The translations under genes were made by a program, and so were the position numbers. A stretch of 14,716 nucleotides of DNA from Pirellulales bacterium (GTDB taxonomy: Bacteria > Planctomycetota > Planctomycetia > Pirellulales > JAICIG01). Under the pieces are notes generated by a model. That model worked only from the letters and a program-made list of their open reading frames with translations. It did no database searches and had not been told where the DNA came from. Location: the NCBI GenBank assembly GCA_025924495.1, contig JAICIG010000177.1, positions 1-14,716 on the forward strand. Direction: 5' to 3'. Positions 8,697-14,716 of this stretch are shown here, in pieces. Within the stretch, counting starts at the first letter, position 1, and each line of letters opens with the position of its first letter.

Positions 8697-9809
8697 ATGT
8701 CGGCATCGTCATTCTGGGGCGACCAGCTCTGCGACCAACTTGGTCCGGCAAAGATCGTTCATCTCTACGATCCCGATGCCGGCTTGCGAGCCATGGTGGT
8801 GATCGACAACACGGCCTGCGGTCCTGCTATTGGCGGAGTGCGGATGGCCGCCGATCTCTCGACGGAAGAAGTCGCGCGGCTAGCACGCGCCATGACGCTG
8901 AAGAACGCGGCGGCCGGTCTGCCTCACGGGGGCGGCAAGGCAGGCATACTCGCCGACCCCAAGACCGCCGACAAGCCGCGGTTGCTGCGCGCCTTCGGCC
9001 GCGCAATTCGGCATCTCGTCGAATATATTCCCGGGCCCGACATGGGAACCGACGAGGCGTGCATGGCCGTGATCTTCGATGAGACTGGCCGCGCTGTCGG
9101 CATCCCGCAAGTTCTGGGCGGCATACCGCTCGATCTGCTCGGGGCCACGGGCTACGGTCTGGCACAGTGCGCACAAGTGGCGGCCTCGCACTGCAATCTC
9201 AAGCTTGCCGGAGCTCGCGTCGCAGTCGAGGGCTTCGGCAACGTCGGCCGGCATGCTGCGCGCTACTTAGAGCAAGCAGGGGCCCGCCTTGTCGCCGCCA
9301 GCGATACCGGCGGCGCCATTTATGATCCTGAAGGCCTTCGCGTCGAGGAACTGATCGCCGTGAAGGCAAAGTCGGGCAGCGTAGCGGCCTGCGATCGCGG
9401 GCGGCGGCTTTCCACAGATCAACTTCTTACGCTCCCCTGCGATATTCTGATCCCGGCGGCGCGGCCAGATTCAATGCACATGGACAATGCGGCGCAAATT
9501 CAAGCTCACCTGGTTCTGGAAGGCGCCAACATTCCAGCAACTCCCGAGGCCGAATCGCTGCTCTACCGGCGAGGAATTTTGGTCGTGCCGGATTTTATCG
9601 CAAATGCCGGCGGCGTGATCTGCGCAGCCGTCGAATACCAGCACGGCAACGAGGCGGCGGCCTTCGCGCAGATCGCCGAGAAGATCCGCCGCAACACGCA
9701 GGAAGTCCTGGAGCGCAGCCGCCAAGAGGCGATTGAACCGCGCCGGGCGGCGATTGAGCTGGCCGTCAAGCGCGTTGCGGAAGCTCACGCGTATCGCAGC
9801 CCAGGCTAA
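8697..9809 (+). CDS. Glu/Leu/Phe/Val-family amino-acid dehydrogenase
   Basis: NAD(P)-dependent oxidative deamination of an amino acid, or the reverse amination. The 370 aa comprise a dimerisation/substrate domain with GPAIGGVRM (42-50), the substrate Lys 69 in MTLKNAAAG, the catalytic Lys 81 in LPHGGGKAGI and Asp 115 in PGPDMGTDE, then a Rossmann domain with VEGFGNVGRHAA (177-188) and DFIANAGGVICAAVEY near the end. The length and the KNAAAG/GGVRM context resemble leucine/valine dehydrogenases (~365 aa) more than glutamate dehydrogenases (~415-450 aa); PGPDMGTDE looks more like the GDH form. Substrate cannot be settled by eye. ATG 8697 follows AGAGGAAGAGG. It lies 59 bp behind the DksA-like gene and is possibly in the same sigma-54-driven operon, which would fit a nitrogen-linked role. 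Confidence 0.88.
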   Translation: MSASSFWGDQLCDQLGPAKIVHLYDPDAGLRAMVVIDNTACGPAIGGVRMAADLSTEEVARLARAMTLKNAAAGLPHGGGKAGILADPKTADKPRLLRAFGRAIRHLVEYIPGPDMGTDEACMAVIFDETGRAVGIPQVLGGIPLDLLGATGYGLAQCAQVAASHCNLKLAGARVAVEGFGNVGRHAARYLEQAGARLVAASDTGGAIYDPEGLRVEELIAVKAKSGSVAACDRGRRLSTDQLLTLPCDILIPAARPDSMHMDNAAQIQAHLVLEGANIPATPEAESLLYRRGILVVPDFIANAGGVICAAVEYQHGNEAAAFAQIAEKIRRNTQEVLERSRQEAIEPRRAAIELAVKRVAEAHAYRSPG

Positions 9810-9825
9810 AGCGGCAAGCAAGGCT

Positions 9826-10011
9826 CTACGCCTCGCAGGTTTCTTCCACTAGTTTTTTCAGTGCTTCGACGGGGAACGCTTCTTTGTGCAGCCGGCTGTC
9901 GTTATCGAAATAACAGCAACCTGCAGTGCGTTCCTCGAGGTTCAAGATCACCATGGGCGGTCCACCGGACCGCAATTGCACCATATCTCCCGGTTCGATA
10001 TCGGTTGCCAT
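9826..10011 (-). CDS. DUF2158/YodC-like small protein
   Basis: Small protein of 61 aa with the family core EPGDMVQLRSGGPPMVI (residues 6-22), a short SH3-like beta-barrel pattern, then GCCYFDNDSRLHKEAFPVEAL in which the YodC family usually has a C-x-W/F substrate-like strand. Its function is unknown in this family. I chose the ATG at 10011 over one 30 nt upstream because AAGGAGG lies 5 nt before it on the minus strand, and the conserved domain begins there. It converges with the amino-acid dehydrogenase, 16 bp apart, with no obvious terminator between. Confidence 0.8.
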   Translation of the reverse strand: MATDIEPGDMVQLRSGGPPMVILNLEERTAGCCYFDNDSRLHKEAFPVEALKKLVEETCEA

Positions 10012-10153
10012 CCTACCCTCCTTGCTCCAACACGCGATCACTGGGAAATGAAGCGAGAAATGCCGCCCCGAAATCGTTCAAGCGCCTGAAGGACCGGCGG
10101 CAAGGCGGGGCGGAGCCTCTCGCCGGACGAGCAATGCGCTGCGCTCGACCATA

Positions 10154-10183
10154 AATATATTGCTGCAACCAGGCGATCGGCAA
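10154..10183 (-). promoter_or_regulatory. Candidate sigma-70-type promoter for the DUF2158 gene
   Basis: Read on the minus strand: TTGCCG (-35, 10178-10183), an 18-bp spacer, and TATATT (-10, 10154-10159). It sits between the end of the CheR-like gene and the DUF2158 gene and would give a leader of about 135 nt. The area is an AT-rich island in GC-rich DNA. The match is moderate and planctomycete promoter consensus is poorly known, so this is tentative. Confidence 0.35.
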
Positions 10184-10199
10184 TCAAATGCACGAAATC

Positions 10200-11030
10200 T
10201 CATGCGTCGCCGGACGAGATTCTCCGATAGATTCCCATTCTCGTTCCGCATGCTAGCAATCCGCCCGTCGCCGATGGCAGCAATTCTTGTTTACCCGTGA
10301 CGAAAATGCACGCAGGAATCAGACGTTCCAGCATTGCTGTCAGGACTCGGCGCTGTAGGGATTCTGCAAAGTACGTGAAGACTACGTGCCGGCAAAGGAT
10401 CAGATGGAAAGGTCCCTGGGGCATTTGCTGACGAATGTCTTGGCGTAGAAAATCGACCTTCTCGCGGAAACCGTCCCGAATGCAGAATACATCTGCCTGA
10501 CGGTCAAAACCGAGGGCGGTCCATTCGCGGGGCAAGTCGTTCAGACTGCTCCACGGATAGCAACCTTGCCGGGCGCGCTCAAGCATGGATTCGTCGTTGT
10601 CGGTAGCAAGCACGTGAAGCGGCAAGCTGTCGAAACGGGGAGCAATGCAAAACTTCCAGATCATCCTCAGGGTGTAAGCTTCCTCGCCCGAAGCGCAGCC
10701 CGCGCTCCAACAACAAAGTGCGTCGTCACCGCGCGCTTGTACCAGCGCAGCCAGCTCTGGCAGAATCAAATCACGCAGGCAGTCGAAAACGCCGCGATCG
10801 CGATAGAACCTCGAAATCGAAATCCTGCAGAAGCCGTCCACGACTCGCCATTCCTCATCGTGCGCTTCCAAGTAAGCCTGATACGCCTTCGCGTCAGGCA
10901 GTCGCAGCTCGCGCAGCCGCCGATCAATTCGCTTGCAGACTTGTCGGCGCACTTTGCGAAACCCCAGCCACCGCATCTCCAAGCGTGGCAGCAACCACTG
11001 CAACAGAGCTACGCATTCCGGATCGCGCAT
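10200..11030 (-). CDS. CheR-type SAM-dependent methyltransferase, orphan
   Basis: Protein of 276 aa with the CheR two-domain layout. The N-terminal helical domain (~15-85) has the family's basic helix (RKVRRQVCKRIDRRLREL, 25-42) and SRFYRD (73-78), in the place of the usual TxFFRD. The SAM-binding domain has CWSAGCASGEEAYTL (107-121), HVLATDNDESML (139-150), ARQGCYPW (153-160), DFLRQDI and LILCRHVVFTYF (210-221), where CheR normally reads CRNVxIYF. The Asn-to-His change at that site and the Arg/Tyr change in SRFYRD may shift substrate. There is no CheB, CheA or chemoreceptor in the window, so a chemotaxis role is not supported by context. The start at 11030 has no clear ribosome site; no alternative ATG/GTG/TTG lies upstream before the stop. 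Confidence 0.85.
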   Translation of the reverse strand: MRDPECVALLQWLLPRLEMRWLGFRKVRRQVCKRIDRRLRELRLPDAKAYQAYLEAHDEEWRVVDGFCRISISRFYRDRGVFDCLRDLILPELAALVQARGDDALCCWSAGCASGEEAYTLRMIWKFCIAPRFDSLPLHVLATDNDESMLERARQGCYPWSSLNDLPREWTALGFDRQADVFCIRDGFREKVDFLRQDIRQQMPQGPFHLILCRHVVFTYFAESLQRRVLTAMLERLIPACIFVTGKQELLPSATGGLLACGTRMGIYRRISSGDA

Positions 11031-11115
11031 AAGAAAAACGCTGAAGTTTACGCTGCATGAGCGCCTTCAAGTCTTGGGGTTTGTGGTCGAGGCATGCTCC
11101 TCTTTGAATCGGCGC

Positions 11116-11150
11116 ATTGGCGATTATAGCGACCGCCAATCTCGTGTCCG
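11116..11150 (-). promoter_or_regulatory. Candidate promoter with overlapping palindromic operator for the CheR-like gene
   Basis: On the minus strand a perfect TATAAT (-10, 11123-11128) lies 16 bp from CGGACA (-35, 11145-11150; 4 of 6 matches to TTGACA). A perfect inverted repeat, ATTGGCG (11116-11122) and CGCCAAT (11134-11140) with an 11-bp spacer, brackets the -10 element. It would block polymerase if bound by a dimeric repressor. The predicted leader is about 86 nt. Confidence 0.55.
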
Positions 11151-11974
11151 CCGCATCGAATCAATGTCTCCCCTCTAGCACCGCAGCGCGCGAGCGAACT
11201 CTTAGCTCCTGCTAAGACGAGTCTTTGATGCAAGAAGCAGCGCGCAAAAAAAACCGGAGGGAGCGAGTCGCACACGGTTCAAGGAAGCTCTTCGACCGTC
11301 GCCTCAGGGCTTCCGCCGGGCTGCCCGGGCGGCCAAAGCCAATCTCTTAAGCCATGCGCCCCAGTTTGGCAGATCCTTCGCTTTATCTCGCCTTTCGCCC
11401 GCTTCTCAGTCGCTCGGCGAAAGCGGCTCCCATTGGAGTCCGAGGAAACCGGACCTGCCCGTTCTCTCCGTATGCCCATCGAGGGAGAAGAGCGCCCGTT
11501 CGTGTGAGCGGACCGCACTTCAACTACAGTCATACGCTCAACGAGCTTGCCCACCCACGGCCCTCGGCGGAAAGCGGCATATCATGCGTCGTCAACGCGT
11601 CGCCTCGCCAGAAGATTCATCGCGGCTTCCGACCGCTTCAAGCATCTGACGGCCAAGAGCCTTTCGCCCCTCTCTCTCCACATTTACTACGCTTAACGCG
11701 ACATCCCGGATCTCGGAATTTCGGGGGCTACGTGCTCCGCTTCCATGATTCGTGAGGCGCGCCTTCGCTCATTGGTGTGCTCCTGGGAACGCCCACCCGG
11801 CGTGGGATGTGAAGAAAACGCCGTTGGGCAAGAGCACGCTCCGCAGACCGCGCGTTGCAAAGTGCTTTCAGGCGTACCGCCATGCCTACTCCCACCGTGG
11901 CGAAAATATTCCTGTGGTCGGCGCAGAAACTGCAGGCAGGAAAGACCAATTAAAGAGCTTGCGGAGAACGAACT
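11141..11974. other. About 830 bp without a convincing gene
   Basis: Several open frames of 60-130 codons cross this stretch on both strands, but none shows a recognisable domain, a ribosome site and gene-like composition together. Within it I see a hairpin at 11198-11222 (CTTAGC/GCTAAG around TCCT, plus an outer ACT/AGT), an A8 run at 11246-11253, a GC-rich fold at about 11314-11333, and a small hairpin with arms GTCCG and CGGAC at about 11438-11454. It could be decayed coding sequence, an unannotated RNA or a long regulatory region. I cannot tell which. Confidence 0.5.
11919..11934 (+). promoter_or_regulatory. Weak sigma-54-like element upstream of the F-GGP-DG gene
   Basis: CGGCGCAGAAACTGCA has GG and GC at the correct 10-bp spacing (11920-11921 and 11932-11933) but departs from consensus at four other places (first T, A, G and the first T of TTGC). 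The predicted start is near 11945, 30 nt before the ATG. A short GG-N10-GC match is expected by chance fairly often, so this is tentative. Confidence 0.3.
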
Positions 11975-12340
11975 ATGTCAGACTTCCATCATCGAGCCAT
12001 GGTTGAGTTCTTTGGCGGGCCGTGCGATGGGTATCGGCGGCTTGTTGTCTGTTCCACGAATGATCTGGCGCCGACCGCATTCATCCCGCTGCCGTTTATG
12101 ACCGAGCGGTGGTGGCGCCCGAACTGGATGCTTCGGAGCAGACGTCAGGCGATTTATGCACTACACCATGAGCCGCGCTCGAGCAGCTATCGCTATTTGG
12201 GCACGATCCGCCGCGCGAACCGCGGCGGCAAGCTGTTAGCACTCGCCCGCTGGTTGCGAAGCGCGATTGAACTCCCGCGGGAGGTCGCCTTCAGGCCGAC
12301 GCGTCCAGTACGACACGATCTCTTCGATCGCAACGTATAA
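11975..12340 (+). CDS. Hypothetical protein with F-GGP-DG motif
   Basis: Protein of 121 aa. The segment VEFFGGPCDGYRRLVV (10-25), followed by a Pro/Leu-rich strand (IPLP) and then YALHHEPRSSSYRYLG (61-76), resembles a small family of uncharacterised bacterial proteins that open with F-x-GGP-x-DG and contain a Y-x-Y-x-G strand. The function is unknown. The C-terminal third is Arg-rich. No signal peptide or membrane segment is visible. The start is supported by GGAG at 11963-11966. It is followed 66 bp later by the PAC2 gene in the same direction. Confidence 0.6.
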   Translation: MSDFHHRAMVEFFGGPCDGYRRLVVCSTNDLAPTAFIPLPFMTERWWRPNWMLRSRRQAIYALHHEPRSSSYRYLGTIRRANRGGKLLALARWLRSAIELPREVAFRPTRPVRHDLFDRNV

Positions 12341-12351
12341 CCTACGAAGCC

Positions 12352-12403
12352 AGGCAGCAACTGTATTGGTCATCGATTCATCCAGATCTGCTAGGAGCTG
12401 CCT
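12352..12403 (+). promoter_or_regulatory. Inverted repeat bracketing the PAC2 ribosome-binding site
   Basis: AGGCAGC (12352-12358) can pair with GCTGCCT (12397-12403), which lies between the ribosome site TAGGAG (12392-12397) and the ATG at 12407. In RNA this 7-bp pairing would partly hide the translation start. The 38-nt loop makes it weak, and it could be coincidence. Confidence 0.25.
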
Positions 12404-12406
12404 CTC

Positions 12407-13339
12407 ATGTCGGACGAAAACAAACTCTGCCAGCCCTGGCTTGTGGCCGTGTGGCCCGGCATGGGAAACGTCGCCTTGTCGGCGGGCTATTATCTCATGG
12501 CCAAGCTGGGCATGAGCCTGCTGGCAGACTTCTCCTCTCCTGAGCTCTTTGATGTCGAGCATGTCGAGGTCAAGGGCGGTTTAATTCGGGCCGGCGCGCT
12601 GCCTCGCAGCCGATTCTTCGTCTGGCGCGATCCCTCACAGCGGCACGACATTGTGCTGTTCATCGGCGAGGCTCAACCCCCGCTGGGCAAATATGCGTTC
12701 TGCCACAAGCTGATTGAATACGTGCAGGGATTAGGCGTCGAGCGAATGTTCACATTCGCCGCCATGGCCACTCAGATGCACCCCGAGCACGACTCGCGAG
12801 TGTTCGCCGCGGCAACCGATCGAGAAAGCCTGGAAGAACTCTGCCGGCTGGAACTGGAGCTGTTAGAAGATGGGCAGATCGGCGGATTGAATGGAGTGCT
12901 GTTGGGGGCCGCCGCGGAAGCCGGATTGCGCGGAGCCTGTTTGCTGGGCGAGATGCCTCACATCTTCGCCCAGTTGCCATTCCCCAAAGCCTCGCTCGCT
13001 GTATTACAAGTATTTACCCGCATGGCCCGCGTCGAAATCGATTTTGCGGAACTTGCCGACCAGGCATCCGCCGTCGAGCGGCATCTGGGGCAACTGCTGG
13101 CGGAAGTCGAAGAGCAGGTCACGCGGCAAGCTGCCCCCGAGGAGGAAGAGGGATACAATCCCGAGCCTCACGAGGAAGAGCGACTCGCTCCCGACGATCA
13201 ACGCCGCATCGAGCAACTGTTCGAGCAGGTCAGCCGAGACCGCTCGAAGGCGTACGAGCTCAAGAGCGAATTGGACCGTCTCGGCGTGTTCAAAGACTAC
13301 GAAAATCGCTTCCTCGACCTGTTTCGCAAGGCGGAATGA
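12407..13339 (+). CDS. PAC2-family protein with acidic coiled C-terminal tail
   Basis: Protein of 310 aa. Residues ~10-215 match the PAC2 (proteasome assembly chaperone 2-like) fold: WLVAVWPGMGNVALSAGYYL (11-30), a strand DIVLFIGEAQPP (81-92), a helix around HKLIEYVQGLGVERMFTFAA (100-119) and NGVLLGAAAEAGLRGACLLGEM (162-183). Bacterial and archaeal PAC2 homologues are widespread but their role is mostly unknown; the fold is related to purine-nucleoside-phosphorylase-like proteins. After residue ~215 comes a helical region, an acidic linker (PEEEEGYNPEPHEEE, 244-258) and a charged coiled-coil to the end, which could hold a partner. A ribosome site, AGGAG, lies at 12393-12397. There is no proteasome gene in the window. 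Confidence 0.8.
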   Translation: MSDENKLCQPWLVAVWPGMGNVALSAGYYLMAKLGMSLLADFSSPELFDVEHVEVKGGLIRAGALPRSRFFVWRDPSQRHDIVLFIGEAQPPLGKYAFCHKLIEYVQGLGVERMFTFAAMATQMHPEHDSRVFAAATDRESLEELCRLELELLEDGQIGGLNGVLLGAAAEAGLRGACLLGEMPHIFAQLPFPKASLAVLQVFTRMARVEIDFAELADQASAVERHLGQLLAEVEEQVTRQAAPEEEEGYNPEPHEEERLAPDDQRRIEQLFEQVSRDRSKAYELKSELDRLGVFKDYENRFLDLFRKAE

Positions 13340-13388
13340 GTAGCGAACAAGACCGCAACAGAACGCTGCGGAGGCCAGCCTCGCCTGC

Positions 13389-13451
13389 AACCCTAGCACC
13401 GTGGGCGATACAGCCGTTGTGTCTCCGAGCCGAAGGAGTTAGCCTAGGGTT
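13389..13451. repeat. 8-bp inverted repeat between the PAC2 and DUF1501 genes
   Basis: AACCCTAG (13389-13396) and CTAGGGTT (13444-13451) are perfectly complementary with a 47-nt loop that contains a small CTCC/GGAG hairpin. It lies 50 bp after the PAC2 stop. There is no U-tract, so it is not a classic terminator. It may fold in the mRNA or be chance. Confidence 0.3.
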
Positions 13452-13542
13452 CGGAGGATAGTGCGGCGCGCTTGCGATCGCTGTCGTGCTGTTTCTCCAA
13501 TCCAGCAGTTCTCCTTTTCCGGCGAAGCAGGCAGGTGAACCA

Positions 13543-14716
13543 ATGTCGCCGACAACAAGCCAGCGACTGCAATTGTTCTGCACGCGCCGGCAAATGTTGT
13601 GGTCAGGTGCGCTCGGCGCAGCCGGCTTGACCTTGCCCAAACTGCTCCAGGCGGCGAGCAAATCGGCGCCGCGCGCCAAATCGTGCATCCTGTTTTTCTT
13701 AGAAGGCGGTCCTGCTCATCAAGACCTCTGGGATATGAAGCCAGAGGCGCCCGCTGAAGTACGCGGCGAGTTTCAAGCGATCGCCACGAGCACGCCGGGA
13801 GTTAAAGTTTGCGAATTCTTGCCGCAACTTGCCCGGCAAATGCATCACGTCGCCTTAGTGCGATCCGTGCATCATTCGGTCGTCGACCACAACGCCGGCG
13901 CGTATTATGCGCTGACGGGCCGCTCGCCGACAAAGAGCGGCGGCTTGATCATCCGCGACGAACCCGAGAATTTTCCGCCGTTCGGCGCGGTCGCGGCGGC
14001 GTTGCGTTCTGACGAGCGGAACGTGCCGCCGTTCGTGCACGTTCCCGACTTCATGTCGAACAACGGACATGACTTGCCGGGGCAACGCGCCGGTTTCCTC
14101 GGCGCGGCGTTCGATCCCTTTCTGGCCGGCGACCCCAGCGCGCCGCACTATCGTGCTCCGGAGTTGGAACTGCCCGACGATGTCAGATCAGTGCGGTTCA
14201 GCGAGCGACGCAACCTGCTGAGTGAATTGGAACGCCTGGCTTGGCATCGCGTCGAGGGCGAAACCGCGAAACTTCCCGCCTACTATCATCGCGCCTTCGA
14301 ATTGCTCTCGTCTTCCGAGGCGCATCAGGCTTTCGATCTCGAACGAGAGTCGCCGACGGTTCGGGAGCGCTATGGGCTGCCCGACCGCGTCGATCGTTCG
14401 GTTGAAGCGCGCAAATTCGGCGGCCTGCCGCATCTGGGCCAGTGCATGTTGCTCGCGCGGCGACTCATCGAAGCCGGCGTTCGTCTGGTCACCGTGTGCA
14501 CCGGACGCCGGATCGATCAGGCCTGGGATACTCATCGGCAGCACTTTCCGCTGCTGAAAAAATCATTACTGCCGTACGTCGATCGCGCATTCTCCGCGCT
14601 GCTGGAAGACCTTTCGCAGCGCGGCTTGCTGGAAGAGACGCTGGTGGTGGCGATGGGAGAGTTCGGCCGTACGCCGCGACTGGGTCAAATCACGAGCGGG
14701 GCCGGCGCCGATGCCG
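13543..14716 (+). CDS. DUF1501 family protein with Tat leader (3'-partial)
   Basis: Sulfatase/alkaline-phosphatase-like secreted protein of unknown substrate, from a family greatly expanded in Planctomycetota and often paired there with DUF1549/DUF1553 cytochrome-type genes. A twin-arginine leader is visible at the N-terminus (CTRRQMLWSGALGAAGLTLP, Arg 15-16), then FFLEGGPAHQDLWDMKP (51-67), HHSVVDHNAGAYYALTGR (110-127) and GEFGRTPR (~372-379), the typical order for the family. Export by Tat to the periplasm or cell surface is expected. The frame stays open to the right edge at residue 391; family members usually run 430-480 aa, so most of the protein is here and the C-terminal end is missing. 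AGGTGA at 13533-13538 supports the start. Confidence 0.9.
   Translation, partial: MSPTTSQRLQLFCTRRQMLWSGALGAAGLTLPKLLQAASKSAPRAKSCILFFLEGGPAHQDLWDMKPEAPAEVRGEFQAIATSTPGVKVCEFLPQLARQMHHVALVRSVHHSVVDHNAGAYYALTGRSPTKSGGLIIRDEPENFPPFGAVAAALRSDERNVPPFVHVPDFMSNNGHDLPGQRAGFLGAAFDPFLAGDPSAPHYRAPELELPDDVRSVRFSERRNLLSELERLAWHRVEGETAKLPAYYHRAFELLSSSEAHQAFDLERESPTVRERYGLPDRVDRSVEARKFGGLPHLGQCMLLARRLIEAGVRLVTVCTGRRIDQAWDTHRQHFPLLKKSLLPYVDRAFSALLEDLSQRGLLEETLVVAMGEFGRTPRLGQITSGAGADA

Noticed and set aside
11198..11222. Hairpin considered as a rho-independent terminator
   Set aside because: No T-tract follows the hairpin directly on either strand, and no gene ends beside it.
11271..11290. GGTTCAAGG considered as a tRNA T-loop
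   Set aside because: No matching acceptor stem, anticodon arm or D-loop could be found around it.
11354..11755. 133-codon open frame on the plus strand
   Set aside because: There is no ribosome site or domain, the composition is low in acidic residues, and other frames of similar quality overlap it on both strands.
11728..12101. Overlapping frames of 73-118 codons before and across the F-GGP-DG gene
   Set aside because: They overlap each other and the better-supported gene at 11975, are rich in Arg and Cys, and lack any motif.

Overview
The window reads as chromosomal DNA of a high-GC planctomycete, probably of the Pirellulales type. The main clue is the last gene: a DUF1501 protein with a twin-arginine leader, a family greatly expanded in Planctomycetota. 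Small orphan genes of kinds I associate with these genomes (an F-GGP-DG protein, a PAC2 protein) fit with this. The assignment is inference, because there is no rRNA or other phylogenetic marker in the window.

Layout. Positions 1-7399 (+) are a tightly packed run: a GroEL-family chaperonin open to the left edge, an AMP-forming acetyl-CoA synthetase, a small histidine-rich coiled-coil protein, pyruvate dehydrogenase-type E1 alpha, E1 beta and E2, and a stand-alone acyl carrier protein. Four junctions overlap (ATGA, or 8 nt), so most of the block is probably one transcript with coupled translation. No E3 (dihydrolipoamide dehydrogenase) and no groES are present. A 263-bp gap follows. It holds a near-perfect sigma-54 (-24/-12) promoter with a 7-bp inverted repeat just upstream. 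Behind it (+) lie a ribosome hibernation factor fused to a cold-shock domain, a TraR/DksA zinc-finger protein, and a Glu/Leu/Phe/Val-type amino-acid dehydrogenase. On the minus strand are a 61-aa DUF2158/YodC-like protein and a CheR-type methyltransferase, the latter with a candidate promoter covered by a palindrome. Positions 11141-11974 hold no convincing gene. Then (+) come an orphan F-GGP-DG protein, a PAC2-family protein with an acidic coiled tail, and the start of the DUF1501 gene, which runs off the right edge.

How the genes work together (inference). The left block makes acetyl-CoA from both pyruvate (PDH) and acetate (Acs) and adds a dedicated carrier protein and a chaperonin. The sigma-54-driven block parks ribosomes, adjusts transcription (DksA-like) and deaminates an amino acid to a keto acid. 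Together this looks like a carbon, nitrogen and growth-state adaptation locus.

The oddest feature is the GroEL frame. An apical-domain segment is joined in frame, at a shared Asp-Lys-Lys, to the equatorial domain of a nearly complete second GroEL. As a result the apical segment occurs twice, and a 34-bp exact direct repeat is present.
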